From positions 4,445,964 to 4,509,963 of the forward strand of contig SSBO01000008.1 in assembly GCA_005281725.1 (NCBI GenBank): a stretch of DNA of 64,000 nt, written 5' to 3'. The notes beneath the pieces are model-generated. The model was given only the letters and a program-made list of their open reading frames with translations, ran no database searches and had not been told where the DNA came from. Numbering within the stretch: position 1 is the first letter of the stretch; every line of letters starts with the position of its first letter. Of this stretch, positions 48,734 to 62,800 are shown in pieces. Position numbers and translations under genes: made by a program. The stretch is from Wuchereria bancrofti. Taxonomy: Eukaryota > Nematoda > Chromadorea > Rhabditida > Onchocercidae.

Positions 48734-51700
48734 TATTTCCGGATTTCCTGTATACTTCCTAGCTTTGCTTCAACTGGAATGATAGCAACAGAGTGAAAGT
48801 GTTGGTCGCGAAATGATAAATCCACAAGCAGCACGTAACTCACTTGTTTAGCTAATAAAGTACACATCGTCCACGTGAACTTTCATTTTAAATAATCTGA
48901 AAAATACATGGTAACTTGTTAAATTTTCAGCAAAATTTTACGGCTGGAAAGTCGCGCAAATCTTCAAATTTTAGAGGAAATCCTACAATAATTTCACAAA
49001 TTCACGATGTCAATCGTTAAGCTATAAGTTTAATGACGTAGCTTCAAACGATGGGTAATGGGTTGCATCTGAAAAATGCGAGGCAGAAAAACATGAAACA
49101 TTGATGTCAGCCTAATTTCGAGGTATGAATCAAGAATCAGAAATGCCCATCGAACTTCTAGATGATGTAAGTATGAGCTCCAGACTGATTATACATATAT
49201 GCAGAAGCTGGAAGAAAATCTAAAAAACTCGCCTCTAATAGATGATTGAATTAATTATGCGATATAAAGTCAACAGTCTTCTACTATTAAAAAATGTCAA
49301 CTTCCCGTTCAATATCTTAAACATTTATCTAAGATTGTAAGATCAAACCAGCTAGGTTCAACGTCAAAAATTCCTCTAATTAATGAATTAATCAAAGTTG
49401 GGCTTAGGATTTCTTGCCGTACTCAAATATCAGTACTTATACATTATGAAGCATCCTGAAATGCATAAATAGCTTCACTTATAACAGAACATTAACAGCA
49501 TAATTTTACCTAAAACCCCAAAAAGTTTATCCATACCAACAGGTCGATCTATACTACAAGGTTTCCAAAAAATGCAATGCATTCAAACTTCATTCGGATC
49601 AACTTTGACATCGCCGGATAGTATTTTGATTAGCCAAAACCCTGATAAGACTACTGATCACTAGTAATAAACTGTGGAAGCATGAAATAACGATTAGATA
49701 CATTACAGTAGTAATGATAAATGATAACACTCTTTTTAATCATGAAATCTCGATGAAATAATGAAAGTGATAAACTAAAGTGAAAGTGACAAACGCTGCT
49801 GAAGTCATAATTTTTCTCTGAAACACACTAATATGACAAGTTCTCTATTTTTTAGCAGATTATGTTCTTACAGCCATCTTCGAACCGGTTAGAAAACATC
49901 ATAATAAAAAACAGAATAGCAAGATAACTTATGAGCTTCCGTAAATATCTTCTAGAATATCGTTAATTTCCTGGATCAAAGATTTGAAATTTCCTGAAAA
50001 ACATTGCAGAATAAAATCCCGAAAGAAAGAGGGAAATAAAGGAGAAAACTGAAAATAACAGCATATAACTTACCATAAATATACACTGTTATTTGATTTA
50101 ATTTACACTGCCTTACATTACTTATTAACTGTAAGAAGATAAATAGGGTAAGAATTGAAACTTGAAATCGAAAATCGAAACTTGAAAGTTGTTTTAAAAT
50201 TCATTAAACATTAAGTAATTATGTGGAGGGTTTAGGAAAAGAAAGTGGAAAATCAATAGACTCGAAAAAAGGCTGTGCAAGAATCTAAAGAGTGTCGTAA
50301 TTTTGCGTTCCATAAATAGCGGCCGCAAAACATGCCTTTACGGCTTCTCTTAATCATACTGCTAAATTCACGTGACCTTTCGTAGCGTACAAATATCCTT
50401 ATATAAATTAATTGTTTAGACATTTCTGAAAATCTTTATCGAAATACAAAATAAATTTGAAGTTCTCTCTGGAAACAAAAAAGGAAAACCTTACCTTGCC
50501 TAACTTACATGAAAAAAGAAAACACCGATGAACAATTTTTTATAACATTAAACATTTTCAAAATTATGATAAAAAAAAAGCTGAAATTAGAAATTTTAAA
50601 GAAAATAAGAAAAATAAAATAAAATAAGATAAACATATCCATGTTAACAACAATAACCACAATAACAATAACAATAGGAAATGGAGATGAAAGGTAATTC
50701 ATATATCATAGATGTAATATGAAATTTGTTAAATATTATGTACGATTAAATATTTAAGTAAATTAGATTATGAACAAGTATAGTTATAATTAAAAGCATA
50801 AAAGATGTGAAAATGCTCAACGATAATGACCGATCCAACAAAAAAAAAAAAAAATTTTACTTTAACCGATCGACTTCCTTCTTCAGCAAAAGGCTAAGTG
50901 AGAGATGAAAATCGACGTATGTGTCTGTCTGTCTGTCACGTATACAGACGGACACACAGACATACATACACATACACGCACGCATCATACACATACACAG
51001 AGATATGAGCCTATACACATACAAAGGCAACACAAGGAAGCACAGCAATCAATGAAATTCAGTTGGTCTTGCTGTGTTGTTTGTGTTGCTCTGTGAGTAT
51101 TCATAGAGGTGTGATGCATATAGATGATGGACAGACACAGACAGACACGTACACACACACACGCGCACATATACACACGTATATCACATAGATATAAACA
51201 GACACACGCACACACACATACATACACACATACATTACACATAATGAATGTAACAAACACGTACGGAAGGAAATATCAGACAGATACGCGTGAAAACATA
51301 CGTATGTTTACGTTTTTATAATATAACAAACATGAAACGTTTCAATGATATCGGAAATTTTTAGCGAAACAATTAGTGAAAGTATTCCGTTTAAATGTGA
51401 TTTCTTTTTTTTTTCGGGTAGTTTTTATTTCTTTTTATTTTTAAAGTTTTACTTTCTTTTGTTTAAATTCTTTAAAGGTATTATTGTTGTTATTCTTATT
51501 GTTATTATTGTTGTTGTTAAAATTCTATTCATCAAAATATGAATGCTAAAATATATTTTTGCACTTTTTTTTTTGATGTAAGTAAATTATTGTATACTTT
51601 GTTATAGTGGATGAATAAATTAAGTTAACTTTATTAATAAGCATAAGAATTTGTTAGGTAAATAAAACTGAGACGTACTTTAACTTAGTAATAAAATAGA

Positions 51701-53840
51701 CAAGATAAAGTTATATGATTGATAAGTGATAAATATATACCAGAAAAAAAATGAATTATTGCTGCAATAATTTTATCGATTGATCGATTCATTGGTTGTT
51801 TGATTGATTAATTGATTGCTAATTTGTTTTTCTTTTTTGTTATTGTTGCTATTGAAGATTTTTGGTGTTTCAGGATTTCTTCAGATAAAATTTGGAAGAA
51901 TTATTGGAAAAATTTGATTGATTGGAGAAGTTGTATATTATGTGGAAAGGATTAAAAATTTCGTTCGTTTACTTTAAATTCATTTGAAATATTCAGATCA
52001 AAATATTTAATAGTAGTAAACAGATAGGATTTTTTCTTTTTGCTCTGTTACGGTTGATTTGTTATACAACTACAATTGCATTAGGAGAAATTATTTCATC
52101 ATATGATATGTGTAAAATGTGTAAATTTGTTTAAAAAAGATTTTTCATGTGAAAATTACTGATGAATTTCATGTGATTTGCATTCATTTCATCTATATAC
52201 TATGTGATAAATTAATTTTTAAAAGAGAAAAAAATTATTAAAGCAACTATTTACATTATTGATATGATAATAGAGATTAGAATGGAATTATCACGTACGC
52301 ATAAACAGTATTAATAATTAATACAATTTGCACTAGAAAAAAGATTTATTTTATATGTAATTATTAGAATTATATATTACACTTATACGTAAAAACCAAA
52401 TTATGAATTACGTAAACTAACATTACAATACGCATTTAAAGTATGAGATTAAGTGTAACATATTTAAGAGTTAAATCTTATATATGTAAAGATGGATGTA
52501 AATTTCTTTTTGTTACAGTTATTTTGTTTTACAACTATAATTACATTAGAGGAAATTGTTTAAGTATGACATACGTGTAAGCATTAGATCACGTATTACG
52601 TAAGCAAATGGATCATGTGCCAACAGTAATAGTCAATTGTCATTATTTGAGCGGTGTTTTTCAAAGAAAAAAAAACAAATAAATAAATTGAATTGATTTT
52701 TCTGTAAAATGAAACACATAAAGGATTTGGTATGAGTCAAGTAATATAAATATGCTATGAGACAACGTATAATTAATTACGTTATTATACGCTAATCCAC
52801 GTAAGTACTAGGAAGATTGTTTTTAGTTTAACCATAATGAATGATTGGATAACTCAACTGAATAGTTGGATTATTTGATGCAATTCATTCATAACGATGA
52901 ACTAATGTAAGCTATATTTGTTTGTTTTGCTTCATCAACTAATTAATTAAAATTATAAAAAGTAAGACTAATAGGTTGATGCTATAGGTGAGCAAAAATT
53001 ATAATCTTGCAAACAAGTAATCATTTCAATAAACAAATAACTATTATTGTAAATAAACAATCACAATTATAAACATTCTTTTCTAGGAAAAAAAGGCGAG
53101 AGAAAGAGAGAGAGGGAAATTATGAGTAATTGTCACGATTGCTACTTGTTTGATAGATCGACAATATATAAGTTATAATCAATTTCTGCTCTTTGGAATG
53201 TTAAATAATTCACTCATATTGTTTGTTATTATTTGTTAATGTTTTAGTTATTAATATTATTAACATTATAATCATCATTGCTACTTAATGTAGTTGGTGT
53301 TATTATTAGTAATATTTGCTTTTGAAAGAAGCAAGAAAGAAAATTGAGGGATAAGAATTAAATCTCAAATATGCAAATGAATTTGAATATAAATAGCATC
53401 TTGGGCAAATGTTCACATATATTACATTTATTGTTATATTTACGCTTGAAGTATTCGTATTAGAAATGAATTTTTCATATCTCTTTCATCTCATTTATCT
53501 TTCTAATTTTAAGAATTCTTCATTTCTAATATAATTTATTACAGTTTTGGATAAAAATTGGATACGCTTATAAAACGTGACAACAATTTACACGCATTTT
53601 GCATTACATAAAGCAGAATGAATATGTGCATCTACTAAAAAAGTCAATTTTTATATTTGTTCCTCCTATTCATTAGATGCTGTTTAATGAAATTAATTAT
53701 GTAAATAGTAAATAGGTTGAGGTATACGATATTCTGAAATGTTTTCAATAATGGTTTATTATCAGTCCCTATCATTCATTCAGTAATTCGTAGCATTTAT
53801 AATCGTATGATTGATAGTTAACTTTAATGTATAATAATTT
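48734..53840. other. 5.1-kb region between divergent DOT1 and ABC transporter genes
   Basis: This is the shared upstream region. A CATTCCAG acceptor on minus at about 48775 may be the trans-splice site of DOT1. One orphan plus-strand exon-like piece lies at 49125-49166. A CA-rich block spans 50920-51240. Scattered GTT/TTA simple sequence and a GA tract (about 53097-53118) follow. No complete gene was recognised, and most of the region is AT-rich without long open frames. Confidence 0.5.
50920..51240. repeat. CA-rich simple-sequence block
   Basis: Long stretches of (CA)n, CACATA and ACAGAC motifs alternate across about 300 bp, giving false open frames on both strands (for example His/Thr-rich on plus, Cys/Val-rich on minus). 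Confidence 0.8.
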
Positions 53841-53846
53841 TTTCAG
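53841..53846 (+). other. Probable spliced-leader acceptor of the ABC transporter gene
   Basis: TTTTTTCAG ends at 53846, 10 nt before the ATG at 53857. No upstream coding exon was found, as expected for a trans-spliced mRNA. It also argues for the ATG at 53857 over the in-frame ATG at 53827, which lies upstream of the acceptor. Confidence 0.55.
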
Positions 53847-53856
53847 TTCAAAAAGT

Positions 53857-56800
53857 ATGCGTTTCTGGTTAATTTCATTCCTAATTATTCAGTACTGCTG
53901 CATAGATGTTGCTATTTCGGTGGTCGCTTTTGGTTTCTATCAAAAATCATTCAAATTCAATGCTCATATTATTTGGGATTATATAACATTTAATGTGCCA
54001 TATCAGTTTATCATTTCTCCCGTTGATTTTCTAGTCTTTACCGTTTCTCGACTTCTCATAATGCTATTCTGTCTTATGCTCAAAGTCAGCCGTGAATATC
54101 CATGGCTTGAAAAATTTTTTATACCATTTTTGGGAGTATTTATTCTGCATTGGACATTTTCATTGATAAAATTACTCGCATTCTCGGAGAAAATCGAGCA
54201 ATTTGCTTATTTCGGGTTTTGGCTAAATGTTACTTGGAATGTGCTAGCCGCTACGTTAATAATGTTACTTTGGAATTTTGTATTACGTGTTAACACGTCA
54301 TGGAATTATCAATCGTTAACGGGTGAAACACGGGATGTGACATCAAGATTGCATGATACTAAGGAGGAATCTACTCGTTTTGGTACAGGTCAACATATTT
54401 TACGATTACTCCGATATTGTAAATATCACCGGATATGGTTCGCAACTGGTTTCTTCTTTCTCATCATCTATTCTTCATGTATGAATTCAAATGCTATTAA
54501 ATTTTAGACTTTGAATGGTATTGATTAGGAGGGTTGTTTAAATATTAAATTATACTCTTTCCAGTTTTTTTTTAATGCCAATTTGTTGGTGTGTATTTAT
54601 CACATATTTAAGTTCATAATTGGAAATAGTAATTTAGCATTAGATTAAAATCTAATAAATTTAGCTTCATTGTTCATTTAACGACAAAATTTATTATTCA
54701 AAGTTCGAGATCAACTAATGGAATTAAGAAGCTAAAAATGAATTTTTTAAGCACGCGTATTTCTACCATACTGTACCGGTCAAGTACTTTCAAATATAGT
54801 GCAAGGTCGAGGCGTTGCTGTCTTAGTCCGTTCTGTGTTGCTTATGGTAGCTTTAACTTTCGTAAGGTTTGTTGTTTATTATTTTTTTTCGTTTGTATTT
54901 CAGTACTTATATTTATGAGATTTTATTGACACTTGAGAATTTTTATGCTAATTTTCAAAGTAAAACTTGTCATCAAATTCACTAATTATCTGTTTAGCAC
55001 AATTACTGGTGGTCTTCGAGGTGGAAGTTTCGTTTACGCTACAGCACTGGTCAATCGTCAAATGCGCTACGATTTATTTAATTCGTTAGTGGAGCAAGAT
55101 ATCAGCTTCTTTGATACAACTAACACAGGTATTTAGCGCTATTTATTGAAGAATTATTAAATTAGAGGTTCATTCAGAGAATTATTAAACTTAGTATGTC
55201 TATCAGACCACATTTACTTTACTTAACCTTTACTTGTCTTAATCAGGTGAGATAACATCACGACTAACAACTGATTGTGAAACGATGTCTTCAACAGTTT
55301 CTACCAACTTGAATGTTTTCCTTCGAAACATTGTCATGCTGCTTGGTTCATTAGTGTTTATGATCACTCTTTCATGGCGCCTTTCTCTGGTTACTTTCAT
55401 TATTGTACCGGTTGTTGGTTTCATAACCAAAGTGTACGGTGCATATTATGATGTAAGTTTAAAATTGTTAGTGTTCCATTTGAATTAGATCAGTTTTATT
55501 TATTTTTAAGTTGATCTTCGATGATTAAGTTTAAACTTCTCCTCTCGAATATCTTTTGGTCATTAAACTGTGGAAGGAAGCACATCTCTTTCAAAAGATA
55601 TTTTATGATAATCAAACCCATTATGTCTGCTTCATTCTTTTATCTGAACTTCCTGAATGCATCTCCCTAATAAGTCTGCTATTTACTCTTCTATTCTGTC
55701 ATTCCCCTTAATTACCATTTCTCACTTTTTTTACAGTTACTAACGGAAAAAACGCAAGGAACAATAGCGACATCGAATCATGTAGCAGAACAAGTGATTA
55801 GTACTATGCGAACAGTGCGATCATTCGCTTGCGAAAAACGTGAAGCTAGGAAGTTTCAGCAACATTTGGATGAAACATTGAATTTAAATAAGAAAAAAGC
55901 AATTGTCTATATGGGCTATATGTGGACCACCGAATTTTGTGATAATGCTATCCTGATTGCTGTGCTCTTTTATGGTGGCCATCTTGTTTTATCAGGTGAT
56001 TTTTCCAATTTCAATATTAAATCCGAAATTTTAGCTTTGATAATGATTAAATAAAAATCTAAAAAATTTAAATAAAAACTTGGCTTTTACTTTCAATTAT
56101 AGTACTTTACTCATTGTCTTCACTTCATCTCGGATGCATAACTATCTTTTGTTACAGGAAAAATGACAGTTGATAATTTGATATCTTTCTTGTTATATCA
56201 AATGCAACTTGGAGAGAATCTCTATGTAGGTTTCCATTAATATTTGGTTGATGCAATTGATATTTGCAGTTATACATGATCTAACCAATCTTCATTTACT
56301 ACATTACATTTTTTGTTTAGTACGTTATATCCTAAAAGACCGTTAGATCAACTTTCTTAGAGAGTTCATTTTATTAGTTTTCAAACTTTTCTGGTTATGC
56401 TATTTCGGCAAGGCTGTTTAGTTGATGCTTAATCGGAAATAGAAAAATCTTCACTTTCATCTCATTAGTATTATATAGGTAATATGGATCTATTGATATC
56501 TGTTATATATTTGCCGCTGATCACGTTATCTCTTCAAACGGCTACCGTTTCTAATTTTACATTTGAACGACACTTAAATTCTCTCTCTCTGAGATTTACA
56601 TTTTGCATCTGTTTAACTCTGTCATTGATATTTTTCAGAACATCAGTTATGTATTTACGGGTTTGATGGAAAGTGTTGGTGCATCAAGGAAAGTTTTCGA
56701 ATATATGATGCGTAAACCAAAAATTCTTCGTGTTGGAACGAAAAAGACACCAGTTAACGGAGAAGTTAAATTCGATTCCGTATCTTTTACGTATACTTCC

Positions 56801-58728
56801 CGGCCAAACAATCCTGTTTTGCAGGTTTGTCGAAATTCTTCACATTTTCCTTTACATTTCAAATATTTTTAAATGAAGAAAGGTTTATGTTTTCAAACTT
56901 GTGGTAGAAATGGTCATAATGTGAACATTTTTTGTTATAACTTATATTTTCACATTTGATGACAGATTGTGAAGAGAATTCACTAAAGATAATCGTATTT
57001 TATTCCACTCGAAAAATGAACTATGCGTTGCATTATTCCTGAATTTATGTTTGAAATTCAGAATAAAAAAAAATTATTATAGGACGTTAGTTTCACCGTT
57101 CATCCAGGTCAGACTGTTGCTTTGGTTGGACCAAGTGGTGGTGGAAAGTCATCAATCGTGTCTTTGATTGAACATTTTTACGAATGTGATAAAGGCTGCG
57201 TACTTATTGATGGAAATCCAGTGGCAGATTATGATCATGAGTATATTCATCAAAAAGTAAATTTGTTATTTCAATTTTACTTCAGACAGATTCCCTCGCT
57301 GAATATAAAAATGATTCAATAGTGGCAGCAGTTTTTTATTTCTTGATAGACTTGTTAAATGGTTTTTAAAACGGTATTTTTTTAATGTAGCAGTTTGATG
57401 AATAAAATTCGAGAAAATTTTCAGATAGCTCTGGTTGCTCAGGATCCAATATTATATGAAGGCACGGTACGCGATAATATTGTATATGGATGTGATTGGG
57501 CTACCGAAGAAGATGTATTAAATGCTGCTAAAATAGCTAATGCGCATAATTTCATCATGGAAACTGAAAAGCAATATGATACAAACTGTGGTGAGAAGGG
57601 TGTTCAATTATCAGGTGATTTATTTGAAAATATTGTTGTGCCATGATAGGATCTTCTAAAATTTGATGAAGATTTATAACAGTTATAGTGACGTACTAAC
57701 TTATACTCTGTTATTCAGTAGTAAGGAAATGTGACGATATTGTTTTTCTGAGACATACAAGATAAATTAGTTGGAAATGCACATATGGACAAGGAAAAGA
57801 ATTGCAGGAGAGGATCACTTCCTTTTTCCCTTTTCCCTCCCCTCCTCCCACTCCCTCAACATTCCTCTATGTTGACACTCATTCATTACCTCTTCAAGTG
57901 TCTTACTTTTTTAGAATTCCTTTTCAAATTTTAAAATCTAGCACAAATTTTCAAATTCAAAAGATAATGAAAAATAGTTTTGAGATTAAAAAGAGAGGAA
58001 AAGAGGGAGTGTTTTTCCTTTTATGGAGTTTAACCGTATTTTATGTTGCATTCAAAATTTCAGGCGGTCAAAAGCAACGTATAGCTATAGCACGAGCTTT
58101 AGTTCGTCATCCTGCTATCCTTATCTTAGATGAGGCAACTTCAGCTTTAGATGCAGAAAGTGAACACGTTATACAAGATGCTATAGCGCAGTGTTCGAAG
58201 GATAAAACAGTTATAGTGATAGCACATCGTTTAAGTACAGTTGAAAATGCTGATCAAATTATTGTCATTAATAAAGGACGAGTGGTGCAGGTTTGTTCAA
58301 TCGAGATTTTTTGATTAGTATAATAGCTTGATTGCTACCAACATATAAAATTCCGAAAAGATTTGAAATTCCAATTTTCAGTTAGAAAACTCAAGTATGA
58401 GTTATAATTCATGCAAATTTTAGATCGGAAAAGATATACTGGAATTTTCTTGTTTTTTTTAGTAGCCAATATGCTATAAGTGTCATCTTGCTTATTTAAA
58501 ATATTTCGGAATATAAATGGCACATCTGGACTTTAATCAATATATTGATGTGTCACATACATAAATTGCGGTTTGGGTAGATTTTAACCATTATCTATAA
58601 ACATAAAAACTCACATTTCATAATTGTTTTAGCAAGGTCGACACGATGATTTGCTGGAGCAAGATGGTATTTATCGAGCTTTAGTGCATCGACAACTTCT
58701 TGGACATAGTTCAAGTAAAATACACTGA
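53857..58728 (+). CDS. TAP-like half ABC transporter (ABCB9 / HAF-4 / HAF-9 type)
   Basis: Eleven exons join in frame to 757 aa: 53857-54478, 54752-54866, 54998-55128, 55247-55452, 55737-55995, 56158-56225, 56639-56824, 57083-57256, 57425-57614, 58064-58290, 58633-58728. The first ~200 residues form an extra hydrophobic domain (about four membrane spans), as in TAP and ABCB9. The core transmembrane domain starts near [14 protein letters not shown] and includes [20 protein letters not shown] and [10 protein letters not shown]. The nucleotide-binding domain has Walker A GPSGGGKS (545-552), Q-loop Gln593, signature LSGGQ (649-653), Walker B ILILDE (669-674), D-loop SALD and switch His705. All catalytic residues are present. 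Length matches ABCB9 (about 766 aa). Known relatives: ABCB9 is a lysosomal peptide transporter; C. elegans HAF-4 and HAF-9 act at lysosome-related gut organelles. A dimer is expected. Which paralogue this is cannot be decided here. The exon 2 donor is GTTTGT rather than the nearby GTAAGG, by phase. Confidence 0.93.
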
Positions 58729-59808
58729 GTTATGCTTTACAATTCGAAACGCTTACTTTCACACATTAGAGAACTCATCCTTTGATGTGAATGTCTGCGT
58801 AGATCTAGACCTCTCTGATTATTGATGTGATGGAATCGCTAAAAGAATTCTGTGAAAATAATTTATTTTCATGTGTTTTTGAAAAATTCATCGAAATCTG
58901 AAACATCTATACAAAAAAAACTAACATGTAACATGGGAATGGGGATGAGAAATGAATGTATTGGTGGAAAATTGCCATAGCATTTAAATGCAATTAATCT
59001 TTAAACAGATTAAGAATTAAGAACCAACTGCCAATTCAAAAGAGAAATTGAATCAGATGGGAGACAAACATTGTTACGCCCACTTCACCAATTGAAAGAG
59101 CAGCGCAGACGCCATTGATTAAGTCATCATCTTTTGGTTCCTCAAATTACGTCTTTTCTGCCTCGTTTGCAATTACACAGAAAAGTCGTCCTTCAGCAAT
59201 CTCATAAGAATAATATAACTGAAAGAACACTCTGCAACTCTCTAACTGATACTACATAGTTGATACTAGACGCTGCAATGCATCAAATAAATGGGTGTAG
59301 ACAAACTATAGATTGAACTGAGCGTTTGTTATTGCGTATGTTGCCACCAATACGTCCTTTAATTGTGTTACGCGTGCGGTTACAGTGTAAAAATGAAGTA
59401 CATAATCCTTTCTTCCTTAATTTGTACGATTCAACATTTGATAAAATGTAATATAATAGAGATCATATAGAATATCTCAACTCAAACAAATTCGAATTAC
59501 GTTTAAACATACTCATCATGAACTTAAGTTTATCACAAAAGGAATGACAAATTCTGAATGTTACCGCTGAACCATATGAATTATTATTAGATTAATGTAG
59601 TGTTAAAATATATAAAAAGGCCGGCTTTTCGATTTCCTGCTTTTCCGGTCTTCAGACTTTTTCAAAAACGTCGGTATTCCCAATACGGTGCAAAAATCCG
59701 TGCCAAATTCAAAATAAAACGAAGAGACAAGAAAGAGAGCTTCAGTCTTGACACTTGCTAATTCTATTCTAACAGGAGTCTTTGAAAATAATAGAAATCT
59801 AGCCATCA
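58729..59808. other. 3' region between convergent ABC transporter and bromodomain genes
   Basis: A candidate plus-strand AATAAA lies at 59286-59291, about 560 nt after the ABC stop. The open frame at 59603-59809 (minus) is directly downstream of the bromodomain gene's stop and is most likely its 3'UTR. No other coding signal was seen. Confidence 0.5.
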
Positions 59809-62800
59809 CTACACCACAGTGGTTGGTGGTGCGGCAGTGAAAAATTCATTCAACAAGTCAATATCCTCTTCATTTAAGCCTACAGCATTATGAATTACAG
59901 GTGGGGAAATAACATTTCCAGGTTTGGCGTACTGCGCTATTTGGCTGTGCAATTTTCCCTGCACTTTGTTGGCTAGGTTAAGCTCATGACTGCTAGGTGG
60001 CGGCTGTTCAGTTAGAGTAGTCGGCGGGACCGAATTAAGTCGATTTTTCTGCAGCAACGCTAGATCACTGATCATTACACCAGTTTTATTCAACGTAGCC
60101 TGAAAGATGGAAAAGCAATAAGTGTAATTCCATTTTCAAAGGAATTCGAAAAATATGATAAAGAAAGAATATGTGAGTGTAACAATCAATCAGTCACTTC
60201 TTACTGACGACTGATGAAACTATAAACGTATTGTAGAATGTGGAAAGTGAAAATTATAATTATGCAACAAGTTGGAAACTAATCACAATTATACGTCAAA
60301 CTGAAACTAATCACGAGTCATGCAACGCAGTAAGTTTCACTGATGACATGATCACATGTTCAAACGCAGACATATGTTTTTCAGAGAATGAAAAATTTTT
60401 TGGAAGAAAAATATGATTACTTCCCAATAAAAATAAATGAAAAGATCTCACAAACATAAAAAAATACCTGATGAGTTTCTGGTACCGTTTGCAGTTTGTA
60501 TAATTTCCTTATATCACTGGTGAATGAAACATCAATCCCAATATTTTCGAGTGATTCAACATCACTCAATAATTTATTCAAATCAATTTTATCCACCGCA
60601 TTTTTCATCTGAGAAACCTATCAAATCGTTTAATATTAGAAATAGAGGAAATTCTCAGCATTTCACACTAATTTTTCTTATCGGTTCTACGTTATGAGTG
60701 ATAAATAAATTAAGTTTGCAATAGAATTTCAAAGAACTAAGTATTTTTTTAAACAAATTCTGAAAAAAAAAAACATTATCTTACACTGCTTTTGTCCGCA
60801 TCAGTTTCCAAAGCCTTGATAGTCCTGCGATGCTCACCGTTTGTCAAAGTATCTAGCAAATCATCGACAACCTTGATCATATACTCGCCGCAATTATCAA
60901 CCATTTCTCGTAAGGATATAGCATTCGTTACATTGGTTCTAAAAGCTGTTTGCTACAATTTATTTTGAAATTATTTCACACAACTACGGACAATTTTTCT
61001 AATTTTTGCATTTATTCAAAAACGATTATGATCCTAACAGGAAACTCCTACCCAAACCAAACAAACATAAATAGCATAACATTACTCCAAACAGTTAAAT
61101 AGTTATAACAAAAACAAATAAAATATAAATTCTTCACATGTAATGTTTATCAAATACAAGAAAAACTCTGCAATTACAATTATTCCACCGAATTTTTAAA
61201 CTTTATTAGAAACTGACCTATCTCCATAGGTGCCCAAAAGTAAACGCGAATCTCGTTCGCAAAGTGTTGCCCACGTAGAATCAAACTGTGGTGCAAAAGA
61301 ACTGAATGGTCCATATGAAACATAGGAAATCGGAACCTGGAAACATTTTTCATAATTGATGCTTAATTCGGAGATTATGCCACGTGATAAAATGACGGGA
61401 AATAAATTTGTAGAATCATGCATGGGGAAGTAGAAAGCAAAACACAAAGGGTGAATTTACTGCAGCAACAACAGAATCAATCAGTTGCTTAAACTTAATT
61501 TTTTTTTAGCATGATTTTTTCCAATCCTAATCTAATTTTCCACTCATGTTCAGGAAGCTCTAAGCAGTTCATCTCGATGAAAAGCATTCAAATCAAACTT
61601 TGGAAGTATTGGTACGAGAATCTGAAATTATAAATTTTGATGCCTCAGCGTTCAGCAGAAGCGAAAATGGAATTATGCAGTGTACATAGGTACGAAGGAT
61701 GAACAAACGGGAATGATACAATCATTATCCTTGTCACGACAACAGTCGTGACAAAGATCCTCGATTAGGTTAATGATTTGAAATATGAGGCGACAAACCT
61801 GATGGTTTGACTTGTGTTCTTGAGGAGCACAAAGTCCTGGTGTACCTTCCTCTAGTTTACCCACAATATCTCCAAGAGTGATAATTTTTTTCTCGGATGA
61901 ACTCGGATTGATAACATTCAAACAAATAGCGCCATCTTTGTTATCCAAAAATGCAAGGTGACTTTTTGGTTCCACACCGTCCTCCTGATCACCAGTAGGA
62001 AAAACCCTAAGATCAGGAATACGACTGGATAACTTTTGTTTCAAAGATGGGTCTACTGTTTCCAAAACAGTTGACGGTGTTGCATCATCGACAACTGCCG
62101 TTTTGTAATCCGCTTTTGGCAGTGGTCGCGCTTTTGTTTTCAATGTTAGACCTAACTTTTCCAGCGGGATCTCCTAGAAATAAAGGTTTGCTTAGATCTT
62201 GAAACACCATTATTGAATAGCATAAATATGGTAAAGGTAAAAATCTAAAAATTGAGTGAACGCAAAATATAAAAACCACAGGACAACCTTAATGAAATAT
62301 TCTACCATAAAACCAAAAAATTTCTAATTAATGAAATATGCATTTATATGGCTTTTATTATTTGGACTCCCTAATTTTTCCGTATCCATCTCCATAAATA
62401 TGCATTTTACATTACTAATTTTCAAAAACTTATCTTCGTTTTAAAATACTGTCACTAATGAATATCTAACAGAGGAGATAATACAAGAATATACACCATT
62501 CATCCGAATCACTTGATCGCTAGTGATAAATCAAACTGCATAGAAAGATTGTAATAACAAGGTGAGACAGTTTCTGTTCAATTGCCTGAGTATTTAAAGT
62601 AATAAAATAATATAATATATTAAATATTAAAATTTACCTTACTGAACGGAAGGGTATGAAAAAGATAGCGCAAATACGGTTCTGAGAAATAAAACTGTAC
62701 AATTAGATCCATCTTTTGAGCTGCTATGTAATATACAGTACCAGGTGAATTATAATCCATTGCATTATGAACAATTAATTCGGCATCTTTCTTAAAAGTT

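Noticed and set aside
50905..51321. Several overlapping open frames on both strands
   Set aside because: They are translations of CA-rich simple repeats.
51876..51955. Short open stretch after a TTTCAG at about 51874
   Set aside because: Needs a phase-2 upstream exon that I could not find; composition is ordinary for AT-rich DNA.
57802..58063. N-terminal part of the 170-codon open frame covering the ABC signature exon
   Set aside because: The sequence before TTTCAG at 58063 is low-complexity and breaks the conserved LSGGQ; it is the intron.
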